A DNA stretch of 7,540 bases from an uncultured Desulfobacterales bacterium. GTDB taxonomy: Bacteria; Desulfobacterota; Desulfobacteria; Desulfobacterales; G020354645. Positions within the stretch are counted from its first letter, which is position 1. Every line of letters begins with the position of its first letter. The stretch is taken from positions 1 through 7,540 of the forward strand of contig CAMYNZ010000183.1 of the NCBI GenBank assembly GCA_947259865.1, read 5' to 3'. The notes below the pieces were generated by a model, which saw nothing but the letters and a program-made list of their open reading frames with translations, ran no database searches and had not been told where the DNA came from. Made by a program: the position numbers and the translations under genes. Below are positions 6,335 to 7,540 of the stretch, in pieces.

Positions 6335-7506
6335 AACACTTTAGGGTTATTAAAATTAATTTTGTTATCCAGTAGTTTGAAATAGAGTTGCTCTGTTTTT
6401 TCCGTGGTGCCATTCCAGTCAAACTTAGATATAATTCTTCGTTTAGCTTCTTTGCCAATTAATGTAAGTCTTTGCTGCGATTGCATCAAGTTTGAGACCG
6501 TAAAAATAAAATTATCAATGCTGGTTTTTGGAACGATAAAGCCGCTAACGTCATTTTCAATGATCGAGCGAAAGGCCGGTATATCGGAGACAACGCAGCA
6601 CTTGCCGTAGGCAATTGCTTCCAGAACTGTAAGCGGCAACCCTTCATCCAGCGAGGGCGCTAAAAACAGGCGACAATTGCTGAAAAGCTCGGCTTTTTCA
6701 TTGCCGATGACCGACCCTGTAAAAATGATATTGGTAAAAGCAGCGGCTTTGTTTTTCAAATCGTTTAGATAGATTTCGGTCATAGCGTCTTGAGGTCCAC
6801 CCGCTATAACCAGCTTAATGCGTTTATCAAGAACTTGTGCCAGTTCTAAAACCCACTCGGGCCGTTTAATCGGGTCAATGCGACCGAGGAATAATAAATA
6901 ATCCTGGCCCTGGAGGCCATATTTTTTCCGAATGATATCGGGTTTATGGGGCTCGACCCGATCAAGACCGCTTGGCAGCAATACAGCGTTGCGACTGTAT
7001 TCTTTTTTTATTTTTTCTTTGAGATGTTTGGCAACCGTTGTTACGCAGTGGGCATGTTTCATGCCGGTTTCGAAGGCTTTTTTTATAACCAGGCGGCCCA
7101 GACGGTTGTATTTCACATTATCCCAATTGGATTCCATAGCATGTGCGGTAGCGACGGTAATTTTTCCGGTCATTTTGACCATCGGAATAGTATAATATGA
7201 TGCCAGCCCGTGAAAATGAACGATATCATAAACGTTTTTCATTATTGCCAAGCTGGCATTCAGGGCATTGGTCAAGGCATCGGTTGCCTGAAATCGTATT
7301 GATGATACGCGTTGGAGGTGTATCCCTCTGTATAGCGCCCCCCGGTATTGGGCACAGTACCATTTCGAACCAAAAACGGTTACATTATGACCGCGATCGA
7401 CAAGTCTCGTCCCGATCTCTTCAATGTATTTTTCAATACCTCCCCATTTGGCCGGTATTCCTTTGCATCCTAAAAATGCAATTTTTATTTTTGGCTTTAT
7501 CACCAT
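6331..7506 (-). CDS. Glycosyltransferase family 4 (GT-B fold)
   Basis: This 391-residue cytoplasmic or membrane-associated enzyme would transfer a sugar from a nucleotide donor to a growing lipid-linked glycan. The N-terminal acceptor domain has GCKGIPAKWGGIEKY (13-27), close to the GTRGIPA-x-x-GG signature of DUF1972/rhamnosyltransferase-like GT4 enzymes, and HFHG (97-100). The C-terminal donor domain has GRIDPIKRP (208-216, with Arg209 and Lys214 as usual phosphate-contacting residues), FTGSV (262-266) and the E-x7-E motif DEGLPLTVLEA with Glu288 and Glu296. Length is normal and all motifs are intact. The stop overlaps the exosortase start by 4 bp, so the two are co-translated. ATG 7506 is followed at once by GTG as a second possible start; a GGA lies 3 bases upstream and a GGGA further off. 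The 34 bp upstream could be the tail of another gene, but this cannot be settled. Donor sugar unknown. Confidence 0.92.
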   Translation of the reverse strand: MVIKPKIKIAFLGCKGIPAKWGGIEKYIEEIGTRLVDRGHNVTVFGSKWYCAQYRGALYRGIHLQRVSSIRFQATDALTNALNASLAIMKNVYDIVHFHGLASYYTIPMVKMTGKITVATAHAMESNWDNVKYNRLGRLVIKKAFETGMKHAHCVTTVAKHLKEKIKKEYSRNAVLLPSGLDRVEPHKPDIIRKKYGLQGQDYLLFLGRIDPIKRPEWVLELAQVLDKRIKLVIAGGPQDAMTEIYLNDLKNKAAAFTNIIFTGSVIGNEKAELFSNCRLFLAPSLDEGLPLTVLEAIAYGKCCVVSDIPAFRSIIENDVSGFIVPKTSIDNFIFTVSNLMQSQQRLTLIGKEAKRRIISKFDWNGTTEKTEQLYFKLLDNKINFNNPKVL

Positions 7507-7540
7507 GATCCAATTGTTTTTCCCGTTAAATCACTCTTGC

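Noticed and set aside
6932..7508. Plus-strand ORFs of 84-103 codons antisense to the glycosyltransferase
   Set aside because: They overlap one another and the conserved GT4 motifs on the other strand, and show no domain or ribosome binding site.
7507..7540. Possible tail of an upstream gene before the glycosyltransferase
   Set aside because: Only 34 bp are visible; more than one frame could end here, so no call is justified.

Overview
The window looks like part of an exopolysaccharide/exosortase locus from a Gram-negative, PEP-CTERM-type bacterium. A sulfate-reducing or related member of the Desulfobacterota is my best guess. That guess rests on the exosortase type, moderate-to-low GC and AT-rich spacers, and is inferred without any database search. 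All five genes lie on the minus strand, so transcription runs from high to low coordinates. No RNA gene, CRISPR array or mobile element is visible.

Layout in order of transcription. (1) 7506-6331 encodes a GT-B glycosyltransferase of family 4. (2) 6334-4757 encodes an integral-membrane exosortase with an EpsI domain fused to its C-terminus (XrtD-like); it overlaps gene 1 by 4 bp. (3) 4755-4132 encodes a membrane-anchored DUF218/YdcF-SanA-like protein starting 1 bp after the exosortase stop. These three form a tightly coupled operon. A 282-363 bp AT-rich gap follows (its size depends on the start used for gene 4). It holds a striking pair of overlapping dyads and a -24/-12 (sigma-54-like) element. 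(4) 3768-2131 encodes a WecA/MraY-type polyprenyl-phosphate sugar-1-phosphate transferase with an extra polytopic tail of about 200 residues. (5) After a 276 bp spacer, 1854 to beyond position 1 encodes the first 618 residues of a TPR-repeat lipoprotein resembling PrsT of PEP-CTERM systems; it is cut by the window edge.

How the genes may work together: the WecA-like enzyme would start a glycan on undecaprenyl phosphate and the GT4 enzyme would extend it. The exosortase would process C-terminally tagged secreted proteins at the inner membrane, in the known partnership between exosortases and exopolysaccharide loci. The TPR lipoprotein would be an envelope scaffold, and the DUF218 protein an accessory envelope factor. 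No substrate protein with a C-terminal sorting tag is encoded in this window.

The most interesting non-coding signal is the gap upstream of gene 4. A TGG-N8-TTGCA element sits roughly 95 bp downstream of a compact dyad cluster, which is the geometry of a sigma-54 promoter with an upstream activator site.
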